A DNA stretch of 64,000 bases from the NCBI GenBank assembly GCA_016712505.1, contig JADJQY010000015.1, forward strand, positions 1-64,000, in the 5' to 3' direction. The stretch comes from Candidatus Eiseniibacteriota bacterium. GTDB taxonomy: Bacteria; Eisenbacteria; RBG-16-71-46; CAIMUX01. Below the pieces are notes generated by a model. That model ran no database searches. It was not told the origin of the DNA and saw only the letters and a program-made list of their open reading frames with translations. Both the position numbers and the translations under genes were made by a program. Shown one piece after another: positions 36,503 through 45,889 of this stretch; the stretch's first letter is position 1; each line of letters opens with the position of its first letter.

Positions 36503-38420
36503 TCACGCCTCGTCGCGCGCCTTCAGTCGATGCCCGGCGACCCGCACGTCGCCCCGACGGTTGGTCCACCCCAGTCGGTCGGCGTGCTCGAAGAGCGGCA
36601 CCCCCTGCTTGCGCGAGACGCCGAACACTTCCTTGAGGTCGGCGATCGTCATCTCAGGCTTCTGGTCGAAGTAGGCCGCCAGCCGCTGGCGAAACTGATC
36701 GAGGAGCGGCGCGGGGAGGAGGATCTCGCCCGGCAATCGCACGATCGTCTCCTCCGCCACCAGAAGGGCGAGCAGTTCCGCCGCATCCGGGTCCTTGGCG
36801 AACGCCTCGAGGAACTCCTTCTGCGACGGACCGGAGAATCCCTTCTCGTTCAGCTCAGCCAGGAGCCGATCGCAGCGCGGCGGCGCGGAGAGAGCGGAAG
36901 GTCGGGCGAACTCCGGCGCAAGCGATCGCCGCGCGCGAAGAGGCGGCCCTGCGCCAGCTCTTCCTGGATCCAGGCCTCCCCAACCTCGGGGTGGATCCGT
37001 CCTTCGAAGCGGCTCTTGAGCTCACTCTTCTGCGGTCCGAGGCGCAACGACTGCGCCTTCTCCTGTTCCAGGATGAACTCGGCCAGGGTGGCGCCGGCGG
37101 TGGCGAACTGGTCGGCCGCGACCAGGCGGCTCTTGCCGACCCGACGCACCGCCCCCTCACCGAGCAGTTGTTCGATCGCGATTCTGATCTCGGCCGGAGG
37201 TTGGCCCGAGAAGCTGGGTCAGTTCCACCTCGAGGAGTCCGACCGCCGCGCGCCCGAGGCGCTCGACCACGCGATCATCGAGCGATCCTTCCTCCGCCAC
37301 CTTGAGGGTGGCCAGGTCCTCGGCGCGAAAGCGCCGACGTCGCGCGCCCGAGACATCGAGCACCTTGCCACCACCGAGGGTGAACATCGGGGAGAAGCTC
37401 CGGATCACGAAACGGTCGCCCCGTTCGGCCACGATGCGATCCTCGAGCTGGATCTGCGCGAAGCCGCTCTCCCCCGGCTTCAGCTCTTCCCGGTCGAGCA
37501 GCACCACCCGCCCCATCACCTCGCTCGCCCCGAGGTAGAAGCGGACCCGCATCCGATGCGGAATCGGCTTGGCCAGTCCGGCCAGGGCATGGAGCCGCAC
37601 GTCGACCTGCGAGACCGGAGCGAGGGTGTCATCCAGGACCAGCCAGTCACCCCGTTCCGCCGCTTCCCGATCGACGCTGTGCAGGCAGACCGCGACTCGC
37701 TGCCCCGCCACCGCCTCGGTCACGCGCTCGTTGTGCACTTCGAGCGCCTTGATCCGGGTAGCCAGGCCGCGCGGCATCAAACTGACGCGATCGCCTTCGC
37801 GCAGCCGCCCGTTCCAGAGGGTGCCGGTCACGACGGTGCCGAATCCTTCCATGGTGAAGACCCGGTCGACCGGCAGCCGGACGAAGCGTCCGCGCGGGTG
37901 GGTCTCGTGGCGTTCGATCTTTTCGTCGAGAATGCGCAGCAGCTCGTCCTTGCCCCGGCCGGTCACCGACGAGAGGGGCACGATCGGAGCGCCCTTGAGC
38001 AACGTCCGGTCGATGAACCCGCGCACCTCCGACGTGATCAGCTCCAGCCACTCCGCGTCGACCAGATCGGCCTTGGTCAACGCGATCTCCCTCCTCCACG
38101 CCGAGGAGCTGGAGGATGTCCATGTGTTCGCGGGTCTGGGGCATGATCCCCTCGTCGGCCGCGATGACGAAGAGGATGAGGTCGATCCCGCCGGCCCCGG
38201 CGAGCATGTTGCGGATGAACTTCTCGTGGCCCGGGACGTCGACCACCCCACACTTCCGGCCGGAGGGAAGTTCGATCGAGGCGAAGCCAAGCTCGATCGA
38301 GATCCCGCGCTTCTTCTCTTCCTTGAGGCGGTCGGTGTCGACCCCCGTCAGCATCTTGATGAGGAGGGTCTTGCCGTGGTCGATGTGTCCGGCGGTGCCG
38401 AGGATCGCGGTGCGTGACAT
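36503..38420 (-). pseudogene. selB: Selenocysteine-specific elongation factor SelB, three frameshifts
   Basis: The N-terminal frame shows G-T-A-G-H-I-D-H-G-K-T (G1), D-T-D-R-L-K-E-E-K-K-R-G-I-S-I-E-L-G-F (G2, the SelB-specific form) and V-D-V-P-G-H-E-K-F-I-R-N-M-L-A-G. After about 38095 another frame continues with L-T-K-A-D-L-V-D and domains II-III (F-T-M-E-G-F-G-T-V-V-T-G-T). After about 37205 and 36895 the C-terminal winged-helix domains follow, ending near 36503. Restored length about 639 residues matches SelB, which brings Sec-tRNA to UGA codons with a SECIS. A lineage keeping SelB should also have selA, selC and selD; none is in this window. Frameshifts may be sequencing artefacts. Confidence 0.8.
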
Positions 38421-38498
38421 GGTCGGCGGAGGGTACCACAGCCGCGCGACCCTGGTTTCAGCGGATCAGGAGGAGATCAAGAGGAGGTCGGGAGGAGG

Positions 38499-39650
38499 TC
38501 AGGAGCCGAGGATCACCGCACGTCGCGACTCGACCCGCCCCGCGCGACGCGCTTCGAGCCAGTAGACCCCGGCCGTGAGCGGGGCGCCGGACGAGGAGCG
38601 ATCCCAGCGCTCGCTCGAACCCGGCCCGACATCCCCCGCCCGAACTTCGCGCCCGGCGGGATCGAGAGTCGCACCCGCGCCGTCCCCTGGCCGAGCACGC
38701 GAAACTGAAGCTCCGACCGCCAGGGGTGGGTCTCGAGACGAAGCAGGCTCTCGGAAGGATCGACCGCAGCGATCGCGCTCACTCCCGGCAGGTCGATCCA
38801 GCTCCAGAGACCGAGGTTGGCGTTGAAGCAGTAGGGCGCGAGCCGCGCTCCAGAAGAGTCCGATCTCTCCGCTCGCCGCACCGCCTTCGATCGCTCCGGC
38901 GTCGGTGTAGGGAAACCAGCTTCCGAGAACCCCGCTGTAGGCCTGCGCCTCCGCATCCCCCCAGACGAGCGCCACGTCGCCGGAGCCGGCGACACTGACC
39001 CCATTGGTCGCGCCGAGATCGAGGTGCGTCCAGGTGCCGAGCGCTGGATCGAAGGAGTAGGCCGAGGTGGGAGTCCAGACGAGGCCAAGGCCATCGCTCG
39101 CGATCCCGCCGAGGCATGGGCCGTCCAGTGCCTGGGAGATCCAGGTACCCGGCGCGGCATGAAACGCGAGGGCGTTCTGACTCGACCAGACGAGGCCGAA
39201 CGAGCCGGCGGAGCCTCCCCCGATCGGCGTCTCCCCGCTCGGGACCGGCGTCGTCTTCCAGACCGTCCAGTGTGCCGCCGAGCCGTAGAGCGTGGTGGTC
39301 GACCAGAAGACACCGGTCGCACCCTCCACCTCTTCACCGAGCGGGGTGCCGGCGTAGGTCGCGGCGACCCAGCGATCGTTGGTCGAGTTATAGAGCAGGA
39401 TCTTCGCCTGGGTGCGGATGTAGCCGAGGAACTCGCCGCTCAGAAGGACCGCCGCGGGACTGTCGAGGTTGCGCGGGGTCCAGAGGTTGGTCGAGGCGCT
39501 GAAGCCGAAGGCCTGCGTCCCGGCGTCGATCAGACCGACCTTCCCGGAGGCCACGCCATTGGCCGCACCGACCGACGAGACGGAGATCAGAGCGCAGGCC
39601 GAGGCCAGCGCCAGCGGTCGGCAAAGCCGACGGAGAGCGATCGTTGACAT
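38499..39650 (-). pseudogene. Secreted protein with FlgD-like sorting tail, two frameshifts
   Basis: The N-terminus is a signal peptide (L-A-L-A-S-A-C-A-L-I-S-V-S-S-V-G-A). The body has repeats of 45-55 residues with F-W-S-T-T-T-L-Y-G-S, L-V-W-S-S-Q-N-A-L-A-F, L-V-W-T-P-T-S-A-Y-S-F and L-V-W-G-D-A-E-A-Q-A-Y, probably propeller blades. Near 38830 the frame changes to C-F-N-A-N-L-G-L-W-S-W-I-D-L-P, and near 38660 back to the ending G-V-Y-W-L-E-A-R-R-A-G-R-V-E-S-R-R-A-V-I-L. That ending is the FlgD/T9SS-like C-terminus. Surface export by the sorting tail is expected; binding partner unknown. Confidence 0.7.
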
Positions 39651-39963
39651 GCGGAAGCCCTCGTGTGCCCAGGGGTCTTCCGCAAACGGCGTGCCGAGAT
39701 TCAGGCGCTCAGGAAGTGGCCGAGGCCCCGGCATTCTCGGCCGGCAGCCGCGTGGATTCGATGGTTACGTGCTTCGCCGCGCCGCATGCCGGCGATCACG
39801 GCAGGCGATCCGCCCCGGTCGGGGTGCATTCCGCACGCCTGCCGGAGCGGAAGGGTCCGGGTCGCAGGGTCCCCGAGGAGCGCGGTCCCCGTTGAGCGCG
39901 GGCCTCGCGGAGCGCAGGCCCCGACGAGCGGGGTCCAACCGAGGTGCCCGGTTGGGTTCGAAC
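39651..39963. other. Intergenic, hairpin and imperfect GC-rich repeats
   Basis: No gene seen in these 313 bases. Around 39870-39930 are four imperfect GAGCGCGG-like units. CCAACCG-AGGTGCC-CGGTTGG (39935-39955) forms a 7-bp stem just past the stop of the 63-residue membrane protein and could be its terminator, though no T-run follows. Confidence 0.45.
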
Positions 39964-40155
39964 TCAGCGCGTCTTCGCGCGGCAGCTCGAGAGACCGAAC
40001 GGGAGATAGATGGGACACCAGCCGATGAGCGCGGTCGCGATCGGGACAATCCCGATGGCGCCGATCCAGTTCTTCGCCACGACGCCGTAGGCGATCAGCG
40101 CGACACCAATGACGATGCGAACCACGCGATCGATCGAACCAACGTTCCGAGTCAT
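39964..40155 (-). CDS. Small membrane protein, DUF2892/YgaP-like
   Basis: The 63-residue protein starts M-T-R-N-V-G-S-I-D-R-V-V-R-I-V-I-G and has two hydrophobic helices (about 11-27 and 31-50) ending in C-P-I-Y-L-P-F-G-L-S-S-C. This is the pattern of the DUF2892 family, whose members include the membrane part of the YgaP sulfurtransferase. The ATG follows AAGGAGG by 5 bases. A longer open frame upstream lacks a start signal. No rhodanese is adjacent. Role unknown. Confidence 0.8.
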   Translation of the reverse strand: MTRNVGSIDRVVRIVIGVALIAYGVVAKNWIGAIGIVPIATALIGWCPIYLPFGLSSCRAKTR

Positions 40156-40202
40156 CGTTCCTCCTTCGTTACCGGTTGGACGCCGCGTGGTGGAAATCGG
40201 TT

Positions 40203-41427
40203 TCAGGCGACCGCCCGGAGCATGTCGAGCGCATCTTCCATCTGGCGCCAGCGTTGTTCCACCGTGCCGGTGTAGCCGATCGAGATCCGGATCAGCCCCG
40301 GCGAGATGCCAGACTTCGCCTGTTCCTCGCCCGGAGAGCTCGCTCGAGGTGCTGCTGGCGGAACAGGACATCAGGGGTGTCGAAGTAACCCAGGCTGACC
40401 GCGATGAAGCCGAAGCGGTCGCGGTTCTGCAGGAGCTCCATCAGTTCGTTGGCCCGCTCCGCCGTCCCCAGGTCGAGATCGAAGATGCCGCCGTAGCCGA
40501 AGCCGTCGTTGACCAAGGTGGCCAGCAGCTCGTGCTGCGGGTGATCCGGCATTCCGGGATAGATGACCTTTTGGCCGCGCGCCCGGAGTCGCTCGGCGAA
40601 GAGGAGGGCGCGCCGGCTGTGCTCGGCCACCCGGAGTCCGAGATGGGGCAACCGGAGGGTCAGATCGAAGGCGATCCGCGGATCCATGGTCGGGCCGAGG
40701 AGCATGAGGGCCCCTTCGTTCACGTCCATGAGATGGGCGATGAACTCGCGCGAGGAGCAGATCGCACCTCCGATGATGTCCGAAGCGCCGCTGACGAACT
40801 TGGTCAGGCTGTGGATCACGACGTCTGCCCCGTGAAGGGCGGGCGAGACGACCAACGGGCAGAAGGTGTTATCGACCACCATCCGCGCGCCGTAGCGATG
40901 GGCCAGCGCGGCCAGCTTCGGCAGATCGGCCACCACCAGGGTGGGGTTCGACATCGTCTCGAGATAGAGGAGCTTCGCGCCCCGAGCCAGCGACTGCTCG
41001 ACTGCCGCCAGGTCGCGAATGGGAACGAAGTCGACCTCGAGCCCCGCCTTCCGGGGAGAAAGTTCCGGAAGAGCGCGAAGGCGCCGCCGTAGATCGTGTC
41101 GCTCACCACCACGCGGTCGCCGTGGTCACAGATCCCGAGCACGGTGCCGGCGATCGCCCCCATGCCGCTCGCGGTGCAGTAGGCGGCCTCCATCCCCTCG
41201 AGCGCCGCAAGCTGTCTCCCGAGGACGTAGACCGTGGGGTTGAAGTGCCGTCCGTAGAGGTAGCACCCCTCTTCCGGCCCCTTCAGACTGTGGAAGATGT
41301 CCGGCATGGTGGCCGCCTTCATCACGGTGAAGGTGGTCGAAGACGCGATCGAGAGGTTGACCCCACCATGCTCACCGAACTCGTGCCGCAAGCCGGCCAG
41401 CGATTCGATCGGGTCGAAGGGACGCAT
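40203..41427 (-). pseudogene. Cys/Met-metabolism PLP enzyme (methionine gamma-lyase/cystathionine synthase-like), frameshifted
   Basis: From ATG 41427 the first frame reads F-T-V-M-K-A-A-T and Y-G-R-H-F-N-P-T-V-Y-V-L, then A-S-G-M-G-A-I-A. After a change near 41058 the second frame gives Y-L-E-T-M-S-N-P-T, V-V-D-N-T-F-C-P and the PLP lysine in H-S-L-T-K-F-V-S-G-A-S-D. Near 40370-40325 further changes connect to S-T-S-S-E-L and the closing P-G-L-I-R-I-S-I-G-Y-T-G-T-V-E. Restored length about 408 residues fits the family. AGGAGG precedes the ATG. The divergent Lrp-type regulator is a likely controller. Methionine gamma-lyase is the more likely activity because of the S-x-S-S-E-L form, but this is not certain. 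Confidence 0.75.
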
Positions 41428-41479
41428 CGGATTCCTCCTGCTGTCGGTCGGAATATTATCTGGCTGCCGGAACACTGCT

Positions 41480-41492
41480 AGAATAAGATTCT
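41480..41492. promoter_or_regulatory. Inverted-repeat operator between the PLP-lyase and Lrp genes
   Basis: AGAAT-AAG-ATTCT is a perfect inverted repeat 6 bases before the Lrp ATG, within an AT-rich 70-base divergent region that also holds GAATATTATC. Lrp/AsnC regulators usually bind such AT-rich dyads and repress themselves; binding is inferred. Confidence 0.5.
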
Positions 41493-41497
41493 GCTCT

Positions 41498-42127
41498 ATG
41501 GCGGTTCATCCGAATAATCTTCGTCGCGAGGAGTCGGCCGACCGACTCGACCGAATCGATCGCGCCATCCTGAGCGAGTTGTCGAAGAATGCGCGGCTCT
41601 CCAACAAGGAGCTGGCGGCGCGGGTCGACCTGGCCGAGTCGAGCTGCCTGGAGCGGGTGCGACGCCTGAGCGCAACCAACGTGCTGCGCGGATTCCACGC
41701 CGAGGTCGATCGCGCCGCCATCGGGCTGGGGCTCCAGGCGATGATCGCGATCCGTCTGCGACAGCACTCGCTCGATCTGGTACGCCGCTTCCAGGAACAC
41801 CTGCACGGTCTGACCGAGGTGGTCGCGGTCTATCATGTCGGCGGGGCGGACGATTTCCTGGTCCATGTCGCGGTCCGCGACACCCTCCACCTGAAGGAAC
41901 TCGCGCTCGAATCGTTTGCCGCCCGCCCGGAGGTCGCACACATGGAGACCGCCCTGGTGTTCGAACACCGGATGCTGCCGCTCGATGCCACCCTGTCCAG
42001 CGAGGTTCCCCCCAAGAGGAAGGGGAGGCTCGGCGTCCCCTCCGGCGCACCCCCGTCCGGCGAGCGCCGTACAACCCACGCGAGGCGACCCCGAGGTCGT
42101 GACGCAGGCAAGAAGGAGAAGCGATGA
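41498..42127 (+). CDS. Lrp/AsnC-family transcriptional regulator
   Basis: The 209-residue protein has the family winged helix (about 20-65: L-D-R-I-D-R-A-I-L-S-E-L, then L-S-N-K-E-L-A-A-R-V and S-S-C-L-E-R-V-R-R-L) and the RAM ligand domain (G-L-T-E-V-V-A-V-Y-H-V-G-G-A-D-D-F). A basic Pro/Arg/Lys tail of about 45 residues follows, which is longer than usual. The ATG at 41498 was chosen because the conserved N-terminus begins there. The gene is divergent from the Cys/Met PLP enzyme, as Lrp-type regulators of amino-acid catabolism often are. The stop overlaps the next start (ATGA). Confidence 0.9.
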   Translation: MAVHPNNLRREESADRLDRIDRAILSELSKNARLSNKELAARVDLAESSCLERVRRLSATNVLRGFHAEVDRAAIGLGLQAMIAIRLRQHSLDLVRRFQEHLHGLTEVVAVYHVGGADDFLVHVAVRDTLHLKELALESFAARPEVAHMETALVFEHRMLPLDATLSSEVPPKRKGRLGVPSGAPPSGERRTTHARRPRGRDAGKKEKR

Positions 42128-42798
42128 GAACCCGTCTCTATCTGGTCCGCCATGGAGCCACCGTGTTGAGCGCCGAGGACCGGTTCGCCGGTGCGGTCGA
42201 CGTCGATCTCTCGGACGAAGGGAGGCGACAGGTCGGCGCCCTCGCCACTCGCCTGACCGGGACGCCGGTCGATGCGGTCTACTCGAGCCCGATGCGGCGG
42301 ACGATCGAGACCGCGAGCATCCTGGGCAAGCCGCACGGCCTCGCGCCGATCGCCCGGGACGGTCTGCGCGAGATCGGACACGGCCACTGGGAGGAAAAGA
42401 CCCGGGCGGAGGTCGAGGCGGCCTATCCTTCGGAGTACGCCTCCTGGGAGGAAGATCCGTTCACCTTCGCTCCGGACGGAGGGGAATCGGGGCTCTCGGT
42501 CATGGCGCGGTCCTTGCCCGTGGTGCGCGAGATCGTCCAGGCCCACCTCGGGAAGTCGGTCATCGTGGTCTCACACAAGGCGACCATCCGCCTCATCCTG
42601 GCCAGCCTGCTCGGAATCGATGCGCGCGGCTACCGCGATCGCCTCGACCAATCACCGGCCTGCCTCAACATCCTCGACTTCAAGGACCCGGTCCGGGCAC
42701 GGCTGATGCTCTACAACGACGCCTCGCACTACAAGACGATGCCGGCGCCGCAGACCGAGAGTCTCTCGAAGTGGTGGGATGACCCGGCCAGTGCGTAG
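42124..42798 (+). CDS. Histidine phosphatase family (phosphoglycerate-mutase-like) protein
   Basis: The 224-residue protein has the catalytic motif Y-L-V-R-H-G-A-T near residue 6, S-S-P-M-R-R-T-I-E-T-A (second Arg), L-R-E-I-G-H-G-H-W-E-E and the late V-V-S-H-K-A-T-I-R (second His). Members include cofactor-dependent mutases and broad phosphatases such as CobC or GpmB; the substrate cannot be told. It is coupled by overlap to the Lrp gene upstream and overlaps the Ppx/GppA gene by 20 bases, so all three form one operon. Confidence 0.9.
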   Translation: MRTRLYLVRHGATVLSAEDRFAGAVDVDLSDEGRRQVGALATRLTGTPVDAVYSSPMRRTIETASILGKPHGLAPIARDGLREIGHGHWEEKTRAEVEAAYPSEYASWEEDPFTFAPDGGESGLSVMARSLPVVREIVQAHLGKSVIVVSHKATIRLILASLLGIDARGYRDRLDQSPACLNILDFKDPVRARLMLYNDASHYKTMPAPQTESLSKWWDDPASA

Positions 42799-44335
42799 CA
42801 AGACCGCGGCGCCTCGGAGCGCAGGCAAGCGGGCGGCCGCCCATCGGGTCGCTCCAGCCCGGGCGGTGATCGACCTCGGCTCGAACTCCGGTCGGGTGGT
42901 GGTGGTACGCGAGATGGAACCGGGCGTGCTCGAGATCGTGGCCGATGGACGCGCACCGCTCCGACTCGCCAAGGACCTGAACCGATCGGGCACCCTCTCG
43001 ACCGAGGCGATCGAGCGGACCATCTCCGCGGTGCGGGATTTTCATCGGCTCACGCTCGGAGCGGGAGTGAAGCGCCCCCGGGTCATCGCCACCTCGGCGA
43101 TCCGGGAGGCGGCCAACGCGCGAGAGATCGTCCAGGCGATTCGCGCCGCCACCGGCCTGCGGGTCGAGATCCTGAGCGGCGAGGAGGAGGCCGCCTACGC
43201 CTTCCGCGGCGCGATCCAGGGTCTGCCCATCGAGTCGGGCTACATGTTCGACCTCGGGGGCGGAAGTCTGGAAATCACCCGCTTCGCCCGGCGGCGCCTG
43301 ATCGACTCATGGACCTTGCCGCTCGGCTCGCTCCGACTGAGCGATCGCTTTCTCAAGTCGGATCCCCCCACCGCGCGACAGGTGCAACGCCTGCGGAAGC
43401 ATGTCGATGATGCGCTCCGTGCGCTGCGTCTGCCGAAGCTGGAGGACGACGGTCAGTTGATCGCCACCGGCGGCTCGGTCCGGAACCTGGCCAAGATCGA
43501 TCGACGCGACCGTAACTACCCCCTCGAACGACTGCACGGATATGCCCTCCCCCTGGCGCGGCTGCGATCGATCGTGACCCGGATCACGCCGCACAAGCTT
43601 GGCGCCCGCGCGGCGATTCCGGGGCTCAACGCCGATCGGGCCGACTCGATCGTGGGCGGCGCGATCTGTCTCGAAGTGGCGATGGAGCGAATCGGGGCGA
43701 AGACCCTCTGGGTCTCGGGTCAGGGTACCCGGGAAGGGGTGCTCTACTCCTCGAGCCAGCCGCTGGCCCCGGCGACGCGCGTCGTGCGGGACACCGCGTT
43801 CCTGGCCACGCTGCGGCGTTTCGCCAGCTGGGACGAGCGTCAGGCCCGACGTCGGGCCGAGTTGGCCCTGGTCCTCTGTCGGCGGATCTTCCCCGCCGCC
43901 TCGCCCGAACTGCGGGAGACCCTGCGCCTCGGCGCGCTGGCGTTGGATGTCGGCCGGAGCGTCGACTACTATAACCGCCATCGCCACGCGGGGTGGATCC
44001 TGCGCAATGCGGACCTGGCCGGCCTGACCGCGCGAGAGGTCAGCCTGCTTTCCGCGCTGGTGACCCTGTCGGGCGACGAGCCGGTCTCGTTCGAACTCGA
44101 GCGACCACTGCTCGGCACGAGCGACTCGGTTCCGGTTCGGCAGGCGGCGGTGGTTCTGGCCATCGCCGATGCGATCACCGATCGCTGTCCGCCGAACGCG
44201 ACCGCCAAGGTGCGGGTGCGGCAGACCGCGCGGGCGGTGTGGCTCTCCTCCCCCACCCTCGAGGCGTGGCGGCCCCGCGACCTCGCGGTCTCGTTCGAGC
44301 GCGCCTTCGGGCGGAAGTTGCGCATCGGGAGGTAG
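42779..44335 (+). CDS. Ppx/GppA exopolyphosphatase/guanosine pentaphosphatase
   Basis: The 518-residue protein has the ASKHA-fold phosphate motifs A-V-I-D-L-G-S-N-S-G-R (about 30-40), I-A-T-S-A-I-R-E-A-A-N, S-G-E-E-E-A-A-Y and F-D-L-G-G-G-S-L-E-I. A C-terminal HD-type helical domain (from about 330) has L-G-A-L-A-L-D-V-G and Y-Y-N-R-H-R-H-A. The family degrades polyphosphate or pppGpp. Length fits the two-domain Ppx2/GppA type. It lies beside thymidylate-kinase-like, CHAD and histidine-phosphatase genes, which supports a role in phosphate-polymer metabolism. Confidence 0.92.
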   Translation: MTRPVRSKTAAPRSAGKRAAAHRVAPARAVIDLGSNSGRVVVVREMEPGVLEIVADGRAPLRLAKDLNRSGTLSTEAIERTISAVRDFHRLTLGAGVKRPRVIATSAIREAANAREIVQAIRAATGLRVEILSGEEEAAYAFRGAIQGLPIESGYMFDLGGGSLEITRFARRRLIDSWTLPLGSLRLSDRFLKSDPPTARQVQRLRKHVDDALRALRLPKLEDDGQLIATGGSVRNLAKIDRRDRNYPLERLHGYALPLARLRSIVTRITPHKLGARAAIPGLNADRADSIVGGAICLEVAMERIGAKTLWVSGQGTREGVLYSSSQPLAPATRVVRDTAFLATLRRFASWDERQARRRAELALVLCRRIFPAASPELRETLRLGALALDVGRSVDYYNRHRHAGWILRNADLAGLTAREVSLLSALVTLSGDEPVSFELERPLLGTSDSVPVRQAAVVLAIADAITDRCPPNATAKVRVRQTARAVWLSSPTLEAWRPRDLAVSFERAFGRKLRIGR

Positions 44336-44402
44336 ACGGCGAAAGGGTCGAAGCGGATCGTGAGCCGGCCGGTCGCCGAGGCCAAGGCTCGAGGCATTGG
44401 GG

Positions 44403-45176
44403 ATGGTCGGGGGTGGAAAGGACGGTAGCTTGGCCCAGCTCAAAGGGAAGCTCTTCATCGTCGAAGGGGTCGACGGTTCGGGGAAGAGCACACAGATCGA
44501 TCTGCTCCACAAATGGCTGGTGAGCCAGGGCTACCTGGTGGTCTTCACCGAGTGGAACAGTTCGCCGATCGTCAAGGCGACCACGCGGCGCGGCAAGCGC
44601 GAGAAGCTGCTCACCCCGATGAGCTTCAGCCTGATCCACGCGGCCGATTTCGCCAGTCGCGTCCACATGCAGATCCTCCCCGCCCTGGAGGCCGGCGCGA
44701 TCGTGCTCGCCGACCGGTACGTTTACACCGCCTATGCGCGCGACGGGGTGCGCGGGGTCAATCGCGAGTGGCTGCGTGAGCTCTACTCCTTCGCTCCCGC
44801 CCCCACCCTGGCGTTCTACTTCGATGTCCCGTTGACCGAGGCGATCCGGCGCATCCTCGAGGGGCGCCCAGCGCTCAAGTGGTACGAGGCGGGGATGGAC
44901 CTGGGCCTCTCGGAGGATCCCTACCAGTCGTTTCAGATCTTCCAGGGGATGATCCGGGCGGAGTACGACCGGATCGTCGACGAGCACAAGCTGATCCGCA
45001 TCGACGCCACGCAGCACCTGATCAAGCAGCAGCAGCGGGTGCGCGATGCGGTCATGCCGCACCTCCGGGACGTGCTCCGGGTGGACAGCGGAAGCGTGCA
45101 CACGGCGCTCAGCCAGACCGGCCTCCTCGGCCGCTACCTCGATGCACCTGCAACCCCGGCGGAGGAGGACGTCTGA
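44403..45176 (+). CDS. Thymidylate-kinase-like P-loop kinase, first of a tandem pair
   Basis: The 257-residue protein has a P-loop G-V-D-G-S-G-K-S-T at residues 22-30 and the D-R-Y motif in L-A-D-R-Y-V-Y-T-A-Y. It differs from true Tmk: the E-P-G-G dTMP motif is replaced by T-E-W-N-S-S-P-I-V-K, and it is about 45 residues longer. I infer a kinase or polyphosphate-using relative rather than housekeeping dTMP kinase. The ATG at 44403 has only a weak ribosome site; an in-frame TTG lies 6 bases upstream. The stop overlaps the second kinase start (TGATG). Confidence 0.8.
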   Translation: MVGGGKDGSLAQLKGKLFIVEGVDGSGKSTQIDLLHKWLVSQGYLVVFTEWNSSPIVKATTRRGKREKLLTPMSFSLIHAADFASRVHMQILPALEAGAIVLADRYVYTAYARDGVRGVNREWLRELYSFAPAPTLAFYFDVPLTEAIRRILEGRPALKWYEAGMDLGLSEDPYQSFQIFQGMIRAEYDRIVDEHKLIRIDATQHLIKQQQRVRDAVMPHLRDVLRVDSGSVHTALSQTGLLGRYLDAPATPAEEDV

Positions 45177-45889
45177 TGACCCCGATGCTGTTCTATGGCC
45201 ACCGTCCGCCGAACATGCCGACCCAGTCGCTCCCCGGCCGCCTCATCGCGATCGAGGGGACCGACGGGGTCGGGCGCTCCACCCACGTCGCGCTCCTCAA
45301 GGAGTGGCTGGAGGCGCGCGGCTTCGCCGTGCTCGACACCGGATTCACCCGCAGCGCCCTGGCCGGGGCCGGAATCCAGCGCGCGAAGCAGGGGCACACC
45401 CTCGATCCGATGACCCTGAATCTGTTCTACGCGACCGATTTCTGGGATCGGCTCGAACGGCAGATCGTGCCCGCGCTGAAGGCCGGCATGATCGCGCTCA
45501 CCGATCGCTACATCTTCTCGCTCATCGCGCGCGCCACCGTGCGAGGCGTACGGCCCGAGTGGATCGAGGCGCTCTACGGATTCGCCCCGGTGCCCGATCT
45601 CGTGGTCTACCTCGACGTCGACGTCGACCGGCTCATCCCGCGTGTCCTTTCCTCGACCGGATTCGACTACTGGGAATCGGGGCAGGACTACCTGCCCGGC
45701 GACAGCCTGTTCGACAACTTCGTGCAGTACCAGACCGACCTGTTGTCCGAATTCCGGCGCCTCTCCTCGAACTACGGCTTCAAGACGCTGGACGCCCGCG
45801 GCAGCGTGGCCGACGTCTTCGGGCAGATCTGCGGGGAAGTCGAGCCGCTCTTGGCCAGCATGCAGAGGGAGTCCGAGGAGGCGGAGTGA
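45176..45889 (+). CDS. Thymidylate-kinase-like protein with altered P-loop, second of the pair
   Basis: The 237-residue paralogue has G-T-D-G-V-G-R-S-T at residues 28-36, so the Walker A lysine is Arg (R34). The D-R-Y motif is kept (A-L-T-D-R-Y-I-F-S), and S-G-Q-D-Y recalls the first copy's G-M-D-L. A loss of the lysine usually lowers phosphoryl transfer, so it may be a non-catalytic partner of the first copy, perhaps in a heterodimer. GGAGGAGGA precedes the overlapping ATG. The stop overlaps the GTG of the MFS gene. Confidence 0.8.
   Translation: MTPMLFYGHRPPNMPTQSLPGRLIAIEGTDGVGRSTHVALLKEWLEARGFAVLDTGFTRSALAGAGIQRAKQGHTLDPMTLNLFYATDFWDRLERQIVPALKAGMIALTDRYIFSLIARATVRGVRPEWIEALYGFAPVPDLVVYLDVDVDRLIPRVLSSTGFDYWESGQDYLPGDSLFDNFVQYQTDLLSEFRRLSSNYGFKTLDARGSVADVFGQICGEVEPLLASMQRESEEAE

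Noticed and set aside
39940..39980. Second tRNA-like GGTTCGAAC stretch
   Set aside because: The flanking bases do not pair as a T-stem and it overlaps the end of a real gene.
28824..41427. In-frame UGA codons as selenocysteine, suggested by the nearby selB
   Set aside because: The breaks continue in a different reading frame, which recoding of UGA would not explain, and no conserved Cys/Sec position is found at the stops.
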